Positions 44,297-58,272 of a stretch of 60,000 bases of DNA are shown here, one piece after another; the stretch's first letter is position 1; every line of letters begins with the position of its first letter. The position numbers and the translations under genes are program-made. Below the pieces are notes generated by a model that was not told the origin of the DNA, made no database searches, and was given only the letters and a program-made list of their open reading frames with translations. The stretch is from NCBI GenBank assembly GCA_029204225.1, contig CM055101.1, forward strand, positions 37,989,374 through 38,049,373. Reading direction: 5' to 3'. The DNA comes from Diphasiastrum complanatum. Taxonomy: Eukaryota > Streptophyta > Lycopodiopsida > Lycopodiales > Lycopodiaceae.

Positions 44297-47200
44297 CGCT
44301 ACTACTACCTCACTTTTTTCCAAACAAACTGGATTATGGGCGGGCCTTTATAAACAAAAACGAGCTAATTCCGTGAATAAAGTGAACTCATCAAACGTAG
44401 CTAACTATGCATCTACACTTACAATACAGAATTCAGGCAGCCCAATATGATAGTGGTGGTACGATACTGAGAATAAACGACACAATGAACTGATCAAACG
44501 TAGCTATTAATCTATCTACACTTCTAGTACGAAATTCAGGCAGCCCAACACTATATTGGCACGATCCACAGAGACTATTACGAGAATTCTAATATAGATA
44601 TGTGATCAGATGGGTTTTCTTTCAACAGCAACAATAACCAGTAAGAAAAAAACGATCGCTACGGTGAAGTCTCTAGAGCAGAAAACGACTGGTCAGAGTT
44701 TAGAGAGGACGTGGAAGAAGACGAAGCACAGTGAGACACTGTGACAGGAGACCGGTTGTGATAGTGCAACATATGGCTAGAATTGCTGCCTGCATTACAC
44801 AATCTACAGTAAATTACTACAAAAAAATCTCCATATATGAAATCTTGTCTTCCAGATGGAAAATGCATTGATTGCTTGGAAAAACTGCATAAAGTCTTCC
44901 AAGCCCATTAATGTGCAGCAGACCAACTGAGTGGTCAAATAAATCAGACACACTTTCTCAACAACTGTAAAAGAATAGTGTTTTCAACAACTGAGTGAAG
45001 TGGTCAAATAAATCAAAACACATATCTCAACACATGGAAAAGAATAGTGTTTTCCTTCATGGCTACATTGAATTTTCTAATTGGCTCACACTTTTTTGAC
45101 TTATTCCATCATCCTCTTCCAGCTTCTTCATGCACTTTTCATGGGTTATATGCTTTTGAAATTTTGGGATGGACTTCCATGTTCATATTTTGTCACCATC
45201 TGGCTTGTACAAGTCTTAATCTTGCATTGCATTTGGTTACCTTTATGATGTTTGACAATTTTTCAAAATTTTAAAGTAAGACAACAAGAAGAGAAAAAAA
45301 AGGAGGTCAAGTTCATTGTATCCTCTAGATGCTATGAGACATGGTACCATGTGCAATTTTCAAGGAATGGCAATCTTTGATGCTAAAATGATGGGTGGTC
45401 GATGTTTACAAGTTGGTAGTTTCAAAAACTCGTAGGTATTTTAACTCTTAGATTTTGTTGTTTTGGCTCAATTTAAATTTGTACATTCTTTAAGTTTATA
45501 TTTTTTATTTCTTTTATTGTGAATTTCAATCTGTATTGTGGTTTTTTTTTTTTCGCATTCATTTTTTTACCTCCTAGAGCCTAATTTTAGTGCTAGGTTT
45601 AAAAGCACTTGTATTCACTTGATTTCTAATGCCATGTGAGAATCTATTTTCTAAGCACACCCCATTGGTTTCACATTTAATTATGGAAATCAAATGTCTG
45701 TAATAAGCCCAAGTCAACACATATTGGGCACCAAAATCTAAGATTTTTCAGACAACCCTAAATTGTGACATTGATGAAACACATCATGTTTTGTCTCTTA
45801 CTACCCACATTCAATGAATTATGCAATTTACTCTTGTCTATTGAAGAGGCAAATACTTCTATACAAGGTTGTCTTGAGAATTCTTTAAGACCATTTGTGC
45901 TAAAAAAAAAGCTAGTATCTCTTCAAAATGGAATCTGCAACTTTGGCAAAAAAAACCAACATGAGTAAAATCGCATAGGATCTTAAGGGTCTTAAAGATT
46001 GACAACTTCTTAACGATGAAGGAATCTAGATGGTTAGCAATTTTTTAACTAGACAAATTTCTTGGAATGTCTACACTTTATATGAGTTAATGCTTCCGTT
46101 CTTTGAACAATATAGGATTTTTTAGTGGAAGATTTATAAAATGTTGATTTTTATAGAGCACTATTATTATGTACAAAATTCTAGAAAAAATGTAGCATAT
46201 AATAATCATATATGTGATACTGCAAATCTTTAGTTGTTATGAGGTAAAATTAAATATGAGGCTTTAGATTTTTGGCAAAGTGTCAATGAAGCATTGGCTT
46301 CCGTAATGGTCACTCATGACATGGTTCAGATTTTGAACATTGGTGACAAAGTGACCACAATCGTGGGTAGGCGGGCAGGGGTAGAGTCACATTGCAAAGA
46401 GCTCGGGGCCTTGCAATCTTTCAAAATCCTAATTGCTAAAGTGAGTGGCACATTCAATCATTCCATATGCATTGAAATTCTAAATTGTTGATTGCTCAAT
46501 GTTGTCGTCGTCGCTGATTGCTCAATATTGAATTTGTTGTTGGCCCTATATAAATGAGTGATAGAAATGAAATAATAAACAAATAATTTTTAAAATTTTG
46601 TAAGTTGAAAAAAAAAATTGTGCAGCCATCTTGTGTTAATTGCAAGATTCTTGAGGGTATTTTCCACATAATTTAGGATTCTACCGAGGTTAATCTTGGA
46701 ACACTTATACATGAAATTGACTACAAGAAATTATAGGATAACTTCCAAGATGTTTCTAGAACACTCATGTGGTGGTCATTAAGGCCACACTTTAAATTTG
46801 AAAGGGCATACGTTCCTTTCATGTTAAAAGGCTCATATTATTCTTAGCTTTCTCGTGAGCCCAAAAACCATGTTATAATAAGTTTATGCGTTGTTGCATG
46901 GAGTGTTACAACACCCTATCATATTGTATAGCACCTTTTATAACATTTGACTAATTCTTTCACTTCAAAGTCAAAAGCTTGATCGGATGTGAAATGCCAC
47001 CTTGAGAGACTTTTTGGCTTTGCCCCAAAAGCGGTAAGATATTATGATAATTTGCAATGCGTTGTCACTCTCAGATGACTTTGAACATTAAAACGAATTT
47101 TTTTTTTTTAATCATTGATTTTAAATTTTTTACTGTTTCAATGTATCTCGAACACTGATAAGTGATAACCCTTATGACTACTATCTCAAATCACCTTGTT

Positions 47201-49340
47201 TCAATCACATATGTTTTTAAAACCAAAAATGTAACAAGAGTTTAGACTTTTGGCACACAATTATATTCCATTTTTCAGAAAAATCCCCTTTGATTATGGT
47301 GTTGACAGGAAATTTGATTTTTTTAATATACCTTCCAAACAAAGGGCCAATCTATATAAAGATGCCTTTCAACTTGCAAAAAGCCAAGCTATCCATCTAC
47401 AACAGTTTTATAATAATAAAAGTTAGATAAACTATGAGAGATGTACGGTTATGTGTATTGAAAGGATATGTATGTACGGATGTAATGGACGGCCAGGCCA
47501 GCGTGGAGCCCATGCTCGTACGGGGACAAGTCTGCGTGTAAGAGAAAACGACGGATCAGTAGGACTGTGGGTGAGCCCTTGGTACGGTATTCGTATTTGT
47601 TCGTAGTACGTGGGTGAAGGCTTTTTAACTTTTTGCAGGTAGCACCTATATTTGTGAATGAAGATTCCTTGGATGGCATATTTGTGGGCCTCATAAGTTG
47701 ATAAGTTGGCACTTGGCATTTGAAATCTTAATATTTTATATTTCGCATTAGGTGGATGTTTCCAAATTCCAAATTGCAAGCACATGAAAGTGCCGATCTT
47801 AGCGTTCTAAATAGTGTTGTCATAAAGAGTTTCAATCTAACCTTCTAAAAAACCCACAAGATCTTTACCAAAGTTGATCATTTTGAAATTTGAAATCTAT
47901 TGCTAAAAGTAGTGGGTTACAAAGTTTGGTCAAGATCATGAATCTTGATTGTGCCTGGAGGGGGTTAACAATGGGCCAATTGAAGCTTGTGGGGAGGCTT
48001 GGGTAGTCAACTTAAGATGGCATTTAGCTCAACATTATGAAGGTGTTTTCACACATAGAGGGTGACAATAGTGATGTTGAGTCACACTTATCGCCCTCCA
48101 TCACCACCTATTGGGAGATATTTGTTCTCTCTCCTCTATTATACAAGCCACCAGGATGTTTTCCCACCTAAGAAATTCAAAGTTGGGCGACTCCTAAAAA
48201 ATAGAGGCCCTAGGGCATGTGGAGGTGTTGGGGAGTACCCTTGGCATCGCCACTTACCCAAGGTCAACATTTTTTAAGCCAAGCCATCAACCACATGGGG
48301 GCATCACTTTTCCATGTGAAATGGGGTAAGGCTTTCCTAATTTTTCTCTCTAATGAGAGTTGACTTTTTTTACAAATAGACATGCCCTACAAGAGGCTAC
48401 AACTATGTGTGAAAACACCCTCAATGACAATTGGCATATGCATGGTCCCACCCTCATCCAACGGTTGAAACTTCAAAATAACTACCCTCAAGTATTCTCA
48501 AAGTTTAGCCATTGGATGAGGGTGGGGTCATGCACCCTTAGTCAATATTGCATGCATGATGGTGTCATATTTTGCACATAGCCCATGAATTAGGGTGGTG
48601 AGTAGGTGTTCTCAATCACGACCATGCTTGGCATTTATGTTTAAGACATAATTTCTTTGAAAAAAAAGGCAAAACATTCTTTAAAAGGCAATTTTAAAAA
48701 TCACCTTCCTATTTGAAAAGTCATATTCTTAGATTGTAAGGCATCCTCCAAACATATATGTCATATGACAGTTAAAAATGCAGACAAGCTTTTCGATCTA
48801 AAAGGTGGGTTTTAGTGTTATCTAGACTGAAAGCCTCATCTAATAATGGAGCATGATTGAGAGATGACATGATACTCTCTCCAAGTTAATAAGAGCTCCA
48901 TCGCTATATGAAATGGGGCTCTATCTGCATGACTCACATTCAGAACTTGGGATACACTTCTCCAAGCAATGCTCGCGCTCGAACATGTTGGAGAGATGAT
49001 AATGGCATCTCACAAGTGTTTTGCGTTATTGGATGAGTTCTAAAACATGTCTAGATTTTTGGTTGTAGTGCAAAATATACTCTTGGGCTGGTTGCTAAAA
49101 AACTAAGTGGTGCATTATTGATGGTGTTTTTAAATTCCAAGTAGCATGTAGTGAACAATGCTCCATCATTAGAGGAGTTCTCAATATCAAAAAGACCCTT
49201 TAAGAAATGCCATGTAGGATATAGAAAAATATCAAAAAAAAAAAAACAATATTGTTCATTTGCTTGCCCCCACCACTCCCGAGGCCTCAATTGATGGAAA
49301 GTGTGCAATTGTGCAAATTCAAAATTCTAGTTAAATTCTG
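44297..49340. other. intergenic region upstream of PIRL, no gene recognised
   Basis: About 5 kb, moderately AT-rich. TTTATAAA at 44347-44354 lies 51 bp upstream of the PIRL ATG and may be its TATA box, which would leave a very short leader. Frames at 45765-45968, 46294-46491 and 47432-47785 are short and without motifs. 45700-47100 shows coding-like stretches broken by many stops that I could not assign. Inverted repeats at 48043-48535 are listed separately. Confidence 0.5.
48043..48535. repeat. nested inverted repeats
   Basis: GGTGTTTTCACACATAG at 48043 is the inverse of CTATGTGTGAAAACACC near 48403, enclosing about 360 bp. Next to it, 48443-48535 is a hairpin with ~30-bp arms (CCCACCCTCATCCAACGGTTGAAACTT and its inverse with few mismatches). 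Possibly a small MITE. Borders not proven. Confidence 0.6.
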
Positions 49341-50497
49341 GTAACCAACTGGCAGGAGTCTCTTGAACGATTCGCGAACATTTCGAGAAACTGTTCTGAT
49401 CACGAATAATTTCTACTCGAGAAGAATTCGCGATCTAGTCAAGCTCTGCAGCAAAACGAAACGAAACGAAGCAAAGCGAAACTAGACGAAAGAGAAGAAT
49501 TCACGAAAAGATCAATCAGGCTCTGTAACGAAACGAAACGAAACGAAACGCAACTAGATGAAATGAAGAGAAGCGAAACGAAACTTGAACGAGCTCTTAA
49601 ATTGATTTATGCTTATAGCCAAGTGATTGTGAAGTGAAACAAAGTGAAACGAAGTGAAAGCATTCGCGAATAAAATCAATTCGTGTGGAATTCAGATATG
49701 ATTGATGGTCACTGCCGGCTATATCATTCCTACAATCCTCCAGAATATAGACAGACAATGCTGATCTACGTTATAGATTATTATAGCATTCAAAAAAATC
49801 AAACCAATGTGAGGAATTGAATAAACAAGTGCATTAGGTACACAAATAGTAGCAGACAAATATTCACTCGAGATCATACAATCATTCAAAATAATATGCG
49901 CATAATAGCTACAATATTATCTATTGATCTTCTAATTTCAAGCGTTGTGTGATAGATCCACACAATGCATTGGTGTGAGAGAAATACCACGAATAATGTC
50001 TCGCTTACTAGCGGACTTCTGGATCTGCTGATCCTCTTACAAAATTGTCTCGCTCACAGGCGGACATGTATTCTGTATATTTTCGTCTTACATTATTATG
50101 CATCAAGCAGAAAGTATATAGTTTGCGAACTTTTTCGTGTTGCATCGTGTGACTTCCAGATCAGAAAGATTAAACATCTACAGCTAATCACAAATTAGAA
50201 GAGTGGCAGATTAGCCACATTCTAGAGTACTTCTGTTGATGTCATGATGTCTAATCAAATACTTGTACCCCTTGGTACTTGGCTGATCTTCTTGGTTCTT
50301 CGTGGAGCAAGAATGATTTTGTGTCGCGAAACAATTTCGTGTCGTGTATCGTGAAATTGTTCGCGAACATTTTTTTTTCGTGTGTCATTTCTATCAAAAT
50401 CAAGGTGGAAAGCTAGAAAGGCTTTGGCAATAGAAATATTTTATTTCTTCAGCTCTCTCTCAAAGCACGATAGCTTGACGACTCCAAGACTGCCCCT
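49341..50497 (-). repeat. Copia-9 3' end, probable LTR
   Basis: Follows the Copia-9 RNase H stop. It holds repeated words such as GAAACGAAACG, TTCGCGAA and CACGAA (49440-49680 and 50100-50370). LTR limits are not proven because the 5' LTR lies outside the window. A start near 50402 (minus strand TGATAGAAATGACAC) is possible. Confidence 0.45.
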
Positions 50498-53264
50498 CTA
50501 TTTCTCGAATAGACCTTTGTCTAAGGCCTTTGTGAAAATGTCAGCTACCATCTCCTTTGTTCCAATGAAAGTAGTCTGCAACATCTTTTTTCCAATCAGA
50601 TCCCGTATCAAGTGGTACTTGACTACAATGTGTTTCGTCCTTGAGTGAAACACAGGGTGTTTTGTCAGATGTATTGCAGATGTATTTTCCATCTGCAAAA
50701 CTAGAGGTTCATTCCTTGTTTCACCGAGTTCGTCAAGGAACTGTTTGAGCCAAATTATTTCATTGGCCATCTTTGTTGCTGCTACGTACTCTGTTTCGTA
50801 GGATGACTAAGCCACAATGGCCTGCTTCTTGATGACCCAGAGAATTGTTCCTCCTGACGCAATGATGCATCCTCCTGAGACACTTTTGTAGTCGTCCTTG
50901 AGGGATGCCCAGCTAGCATCACTGTAGGAAAGCATTTGGAGACCTGCATCACGAGAATTAACACAAATAAGAAAAAATTGTTAATTGAAAATATTGCAAA
51001 ATTCGTTTTGCAATCTTCCAATGAGTCCGAGCTTGGATTTGTACAGAATTGCTCATCTTGAACACGACATAAGCAATGTCAGGACGTGTGTTATCTGCAA
51101 GGTACATCAACAATCCGATCAGCTTCTTGTATGGTGTAAGCTGCATCAATTCTCTATGTGTAAGCTGCATCAATTCTCTTTCTTCTTTAACCCTCGAACA
51201 ATTTTCATTCATCAGTATTGTTCCTGCAAGCATTGGAGTATTTGCTCCTTTGCAGTTCAGCATCCCGAAATCTTCTAAGATTTTCTGGGTATATCTGGAC
51301 CGATGAAGGAACAATTTACTTTCCTCATAGTCTCTGTCAATCTGTAAGCCAAGGTAACATCTGGCTTCTCCTAGATCTGCAATCTCAAAATGTTTCCAGA
51401 TATCATACTTCACTTCAACAATAAGCTTATCACTCTTGCAGAGTATCAGAGTGTCGTCCACATACACAGCTACAATGATGATCTTTCCATATGTAATTCT
51501 TACATAGACATTGGAATCAGCCATGAGTGGCTTGAATCCTAAGGATTTCAGGACTTGATCTTTCTTCTTGTACCATTGTTGCGCTGATTGCTCCAGACCA
51601 TAGATACTCCTATGCATTCTGCATGCATAAGTAGGAAGTGAATTCGAGATATAGCCTAGGGGTTGATCCATGTAGACTTCTTCATCTAGCTTACCATGCA
51701 AGAAGGCTGTCTTCTCGTCCACAATGTGAATCCTGAGATCATAAGCAACTACATAGGCAAATAGTAAATGTAGGGACGAATGTTTTACAATAGGAGAGAA
51801 GGTCTCAGAATAGCTAATACCATATCTCCGAGAGAATCCCTTTGCTACAAGCTTGCCTTATACTTTGAGACATCGCCATCCGTTCCATACTTCAGCTTGT
51901 ATACCCTGCATTTTACAGTCTTTCGCTTATCTGGTAATGGTTGCAATGTCCATACCTGGTTCTTCCTCATGGATTCCATCTCCTCATTCATGGCTTGGAT
52001 CCATTTGTCCTTTTTTGGACATTCAATCGCTTTCTCGAATGTCTGTGGTTCACCATGAGTCCAAAACTCTTCTGATGTAGAAGATGGGCTGCCTATCACA
52101 TATCTTGTTGGCGCTCTTCATTATCTTGTCGACCTTCTAGGAGATCCTCTTGGAACTGCAATGCCTTTGTCTTTATCTGCTCTGCTAGGTCCAGAACCAT
52201 TTTGTTTATAGGCACTGTAGCATTAGGCTGCCTCTCGAAACTTTCTTTGTCTAATTTGTCACTCGAATGCGATGCGACTCAAACATCTTCGTCTGAGTGT
52301 TCGTCCTCTGCCTCCTCTATCATAGTTGGCAGACTGTCTTTCAAGAACTTCATAACTGACAGGATCATTGTTGGCCATCGTTCTACTCTCATCAAATTGT
52401 TTGTCTCTGGCATATAGACTTTGTAGTATGACAAATTGTTTGTCATATCCTACAAGATATCCTTGTTCAACTTTCTCGTCAAGCTTCTTTCAAAGCTTAT
52501 CAGGAACATGTGCATAAGCTGCACAGCCAAAGATACGGATGTGAGTCAGATTGGATTTTCTACCCCACCATAATTCGTGCGGTGTTGTGTGAGGAATACC
52601 AGACTTTCCTGTCCTGTTCTAAATGTAAGCAGTTGTAGCTACTGCTTCAGCCAACAACACTCTTGGAGCCTTTGAGTATGCCATCATGCATCTGGCAGCT
52701 TCCATTAGAGTCATGTTCTTTCTTTCTGCAACATCATTGTGCTGCAGTGTGTAAGATGTAGTCCTTCTATGAATGATACCACGATCATTGCAGAAGTCAG
52801 TGAATCGATTCGAGATGTATTCTCCACCTCGATCTGTTCTAATTTGCTTCACTTTATTACTAGTGCATCTTTCTGCCCAATTCACATACTCTGTGAATTT
52901 GTCAAATGCTTCTGATTTATTGTGAATAAAATAGACTCTGGCAAATTTACTACAATCATCAATAAAGGTCCTATTGAGATCACATTGAAAGGTCCACAGA
53001 TGTCAGAATGCACTAACTCTAGATTCTTGGTCGTTCTGTAGGAGTCCTTGACAAAAGGAGTGTGTGACATCTTACCCTTCAGACATGCATCATAGGTCGT
53101 CGAACTGGTTGCATTTGACATGCTTGCCCCTATGATTGCTCCATGATGACTTGCTTGATATAGTGCCATTGAATTCATATGGCATAGTCTCATGTTCCAT
53201 AGAGTATCTGGTGAATCATCATGAGTCTGATGCACTTGATCTGCAGGCAGGCGTACCTTCAAGT
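50498..53264 (-). pseudogene. Copia-9 integrase, RT, RNase H
   Basis: Right to left: pre-integrase LWNMRLCHMNSMALYQ and CLKGKMSHTPF; LELVHSDICGPF (first Asp); RTDRGGEYISNRFTDFC (second Asp); TLQHNDVAERKNMTLMEAA (Glu); WIQAMNEEMESMRKNQVWTL; DEKTAFLHGKLDEEVYMDQP; IYGLEQSAQQWY; VAVYVDDTLILCKSD (YVDD intact, about 51455); LGLQIDRDYEES; YLADNTRPDIAYVV. RNase H: MANEIIWLKQFLDEL, SAIHLTKHPVFHSRTKHIVVKYHLIR and ADIFTKAL. Long frames are open (254 codons at 50958-51722), so it is younger than most here. There is a 24-bp tandem duplication near 51150-51180 (R-E-L-M-Q-L-T-H twice) and a ~45-bp intrusion near 50950. Confidence 0.9.
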
Positions 53265-53269
53265 GATAC
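53265..53269. other. target duplication GATAC, left copy
   Basis: GATAC here and at 59732-59736 flanks the Gypsy element. Across it the Copia-9 minus-strand frame reads KKRQFVSV...YLKVRLPADQVHQ, as expected for one interrupted gene. Confidence 0.88.
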
Positions 53270-54351
<1,082 letters not shown>

Positions 54352-54367
<16 letters not shown>

Positions 54368-55679
54368 AACTCCGTGGGAAACCCATATCTGACATTTTCT
54401 GGATTAAGAGAAATCTGATATTTGCGACATCTTTCAAATACTTTTTCCAATCGATCCAGGTGGTCTATATCTGTACTATGAACTCCCAAGTCGTCCAAGT
54501 AAATTTCAAGGAATTTCTGCAGATAATCTTTAAAAGCAAATTGCATTACTCTTTAGAATGAACTTGGTGCATTACAGAGTCCAAACGGCATTACTTTGTA
54601 AGCATAGGTGGGCATTATGTTGCAAAAGCGGTTTTGTGGCGATCGGCATGTGCGATCTTAACCTGGTTGTAACCACTAAATCCATCCAAAAAACTATAAG
54701 CTTCCGCTCCAGCAAGGCGATCCAAAATGCTTTCAGTAAAAGGTAACGGAAAGTGATCCTTCTGCGCCAATTTGTTCAACGCTTTGAGGTTCACACAGAT
54801 CCTCAATTTATCATTTTTCTTAGGAACAATGACAATCGGTGAAATCCATTCAATATGCTCGATCTCATAAATAAAATCGGCGTCAAGCAATCTTTGAAGT
54901 TCTTTCTTTATCAGATCCGCTACATTAGGATTACAGTGATAGAACTTTGTAACCTTTGGAACTGCATCAGAAACTAAAGGTATGGTATGTTCAATCACTA
55001 ATGTCGGAATACCCTTCAAATCTTGATAAGTCCATGCAAAGCAATTTTGATACTTAATAAGTAACAAGTGGAGTGCTTGATACTGTTCAGGAGTAAGTTG
55101 TGATCCAACTTGTACAATCTTTTCTGGTTCTCCTGGCTCAACAAGATTCATTGGCTGTGTCTTAGCTGGGCCATCGTAAACTTCTTTAGATTCTGGCATG
55201 TGTTCTTCAAGTTCACGATGTGTTTTAGGTAACATGATAACCACATCATCCAGTGTATAACGTTTAAAATGCTCAAAAATATCATGCTGGGCTATGTTTG
55301 CTTGTTCTTTTTTGAAAGGACTTGTCTTGGATCTTCGGTTAGCCTTCTTAGCAGGAATTGATTGTGGAGGTGATGACTTTCGAGATGATAAATCTTTCTT
55401 CAAAGGTGAAGACCTCCTAGATGATGATGTCTTACTAGAAATATGACTTAAAGAATCATCCTCGACTTTTCCTTTGCCTTTATCCAATAAAGGTGGCACT
55501 TCCTTTGAATCAATCTTTCGAGGGAGATTTTCCCATTTCAGGACCGTATTATAATGTTGCTTAGCTTGTTTCTTCGTCATCGATCTTGTGATCCTGTCTT
55601 CCTTCAATATAACTGCTTTGGGCGGTTTAATTATTGGTTCATCAGGAACATTACGCACTCCAAATCCGGTCGGATCCAT
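54352..55679 (-). pseudogene. Gypsy reverse transcriptase
   Basis: ATG at 55679 (MDPTGFG). A charged linker rich in K and S precedes HTIPLVSDAVPKVTKFYHCNP, ECIxPI-like EWISPIVIVPKKNDKLRICV, NLKALNKLAQKDHFPLPF, SILDRLAGAEAYSFLDGFSG and YNQVKIAHADRHKTAF. After a frameshift at about 54615 come PFGLCNAPSSF and FLEIYLDDLGVHS (catalytic Y-L-D-D) to 54352. The FLDGFSGYNQ and YLDD forms are typical of plant Ty3/Gypsy. One stop near 54556 and one frameshift are visible. Confidence 0.88.
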
Positions 55680-55706
55680 ATGATTTAGAATCTACTCATC
55701 CGTAAG

Positions 55707-56270
55707 TTATGCATTGCCATCATAAGTCAAGGCATGACTCACAGGAATGAGTTCATCCTCAATTTGATTTGGTATAGGTTCCGTTGATATCCAGGCTACA
55801 TTCAGCACATTTAGTGAAAACGTGATTGGTGTATCCAAAGTTCGATTTAATAAGGAAATCTCGCTCAAATCTGATTGATTATCTTGTTGACACATATATC
55901 CTGTTTGTACAGTCAATTGTTGCAAGAGCTTCATTCCAATTGACTGTATTTGTTTGAGAATCTTAATGAAATCCCAAATTTTTTTGTGGTCGATCACAAG
56001 TGTGATCCGTTGTTGACGAATTGTCATCCTCTTTTTGAACCACTGGTTTGATAGTCCAAGTTGTAGGATCAATTTTAATTACACGTTCACAATTTTCAAA
56101 AGTGATTTTTCCGGTATCCCAGTTATGAATTACTTGTGCAACTCATAACCATGGTTGTTTGATCAACTAGCTTAATAGCAAAAGTAGCAGGTTTGATCTT
56201 TGTAAGGCCCCATTTTGCACATAGCTTTGTAGAGATTAGGTCAACTCCTGAACCGCCATCTATCACGGCT
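55707..56270 (-). pseudogene. Gypsy protease region
   Basis: VIDGGSGVDLISTKLCAKWGL (about 56205-56260) is a retropepsin with the active-site D-G-G-S-G form. It is followed by IKPATFAIKLVDQTT and, after frameshifts, DLSEISLLNRTLDTPITF and LNVLNVAWISTEPIPN to 55707. It overlaps the end of the gag frame. Confidence 0.7.
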
Positions 56271-57555
56271 GCTTCTTTAGGAAATTGTCTATGCTGTATT
56301 GGCAGAGTGATATTCTTTTGTTCACTTTCCCAAGCGGCTCCAACATGGAGTACTTGTTAGATTCTTCAAATCCAACACAAAAAAGCAGCTCCTGATGGAC
56401 TTCTGGTTCTTCTTGAGCTAACTTTTGTGCTAAGACTTCTTTTGCTTTTGGCACCAACTTCAGGAACTCTCCCAATAAAATATTGACCTTACTAGACAAA
56501 ATGTTCATGAGTAATTCTGTTTGTGGTGCTTCTGGTTCAGTCATCTTGAAGGGTTTTTCAAGATGATGTAACTGATCATTCATATCAGTACATAAATTTC
56601 TTGAAGGCTGCAATGGTGAAGACCGAACTTCAACTGTTGATTTAGCAGCTTCAAGCTCCTCTTCTTCTTGCAGATGTTTAATTGACTGCCTCATATCATG
56701 ATATCTTTGTTTTTTTGCATTAAAATTTGGATAGACTCCCAATGTTGTTGGTGTATCGTTCAATGGTATAGAATCAGTAGGTACTAGATCCACTACTAGT
56801 TCTTTTTGCTTCTGTGCTCTGGTGACCACCATCAAGGGTGCACTTGGTTTATTCTGAGCTATTGGTCTTTGCTTGATTGTTATCAAATTTACAGGTACTA
56901 TAGCTGGTGGGGGCTTCGGTCTTGCTGGACAGTCTTTAAAGCAATGCCCATAACCATAGTCACGACAGAATGGTACAAAAAAAATTTTATTTGGACATTC
57001 TGCAACTCTGTGATTTTCTCCACATGCAAAGCATCCAAGTGGTGCTCTGGTCCAATTTCTAGAAGCTTGTTGTTGAGCGGCAACATAAATGGCATACTTT
57101 TCTGAAGATCCACCTTCCTGATCATTACCATAGTTCCATTGCTCAGCACTTCCGTAAGGTTTTGGTTCCATCAAATTGGCAGGAGGAGCGAAGTGCTTTG
57201 GTGGGGTAGGTAAAGCTAAACGTTCCAAGTATCCAAGAGCAGATTGTCGTGGTCTTACTGCTGGATTACCTCCATACTGTGATTCTTGATATCCCATCTG
57301 GGCATACCGTTGTTGAATTATCCAAGGGTTGAAGTTGCAAAAAGCAGTCTCACGATCGGGTGAATTACACATATGGCAAACATTGAGTTCCATTCGTTTT
57401 TTCAATTGAGGACACTCGTTCACTGTGTAATTTCCTGTACAAATAGAACACCAGACATTTTCCCTAGTAGAAAAAGTCTTTGCAAGCTTTTCGGATTCCT
57501 TGTTTACTTCCCCGTGGAAATTTTCCAATGCTTTGATCTTCTCATCAAATTGCAA
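56263..57555 (-). pseudogene. Gypsy gag C-terminal region with zinc fingers
   Basis: A 430-codon open frame. C-S-I-C-T-G-N-Y-T-V-N-E-C plus C-H-M-C near the start and CFACGENHRVAEC (CX2CX4HX4C) with CRDYGYGHCFKDC in the middle are nucleocapsid-type zinc knuckles. The rest is proline- and glutamine-rich. It leads into the protease. Its frame differs from the first gag part by one shift at about 57560-57680. Confidence 0.82.
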
Positions 57556-57684
57556 CTACAACTTTTCCATTTGTTTCTGCTGGTTCTTCCCAAGTTTTTT
57601 GAACTCATTGAGCATCATTTTTGTAGTAGCATTGGCATTCGTTGATGCAATAGTGGTGGATGTCGTAGTAATCTACCTTGTTGT

Positions 57685-58272
57685 CTAAGGCAACATACTG
57701 ATGAGCGGCTCCTCATCTGAATCTTCATCCTCCTCCCAAATTGCATCGTCCATAGCATTTTGCAAGAGTGCATACTCATTATGGCGTTTCAACTCACGTC
57801 TGATCTGTTTAGGTAGACCTGACAAAAACCACATAATCATGGCATTTTCGTTAATCAGCTTAGGTTCGCATTCAGATCTAAGACGTTTCACCCATTCAAT
57901 GTAATCTTGAACCATTTCCCGCTTTCCCATTTTAATTCTACTTAAAAGTAGGAAAGGTTCTTCCATAAACTTTTGTAGTTTGAACCATGTGATAAGGGCT
58001 CGCTTAACAACCTCCCAATCTGTATGCTCAGTTTTGTCTTGGTTATAGTACCAATCTTGTATTGTGTCTGTTAAGGCCATAGGAAACAACTTAAGTTTAT
58101 CTTGAGGATAAATCTCACCATAGACTTCAAAGGATTCAACATAGATCTGAAGAAATCTAACTGGATCTATTAATCCATTATTTTTGGGTAGATCCAAATC
58201 GGGTGCTCTTCTAACAATAATTGGATTGACTTCATGTGGAGCACCTCCAAGAGCAGCTCCAGGGGCAGCCAA
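57685..58272 (-). pseudogene. Gypsy gag N-terminal (Retrotrans_gag) region
   Basis: 195 codons with NNGLIDPVRFLQIYVESFEVYGEI, KLKLFPMALTDTIQDWYYN, DWEVVKRALITWFKLQKF and MVQDYIEWVKRLRSEC, the pattern of the Ty3 capsid domain (WY...W..F...F). No ATG precedes it in frame: TAA lies about 24 nt upstream and the first codon is TTG. The true start is therefore mutated or this copy is 5'-damaged. Confidence 0.85.

Noticed and set aside
44297-44323. PIRL start at 44323 giving nine more residues
   Set aside because: The codon there is TTG and no in-frame ATG exists upstream, so the ATG at 44296 is the credible start.
45765-45968. Possible hAT or other transposase remnant around 45.7-47.1 kb
   Set aside because: Stretches look coding-like but no conserved motif could be identified; naming a family would be a guess.
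47432-47785. Minus-strand 117-codon frame as a gene
   Set aside because: No motif, an overlapping frame of similar length on the same strand, and no splice or promoter context.
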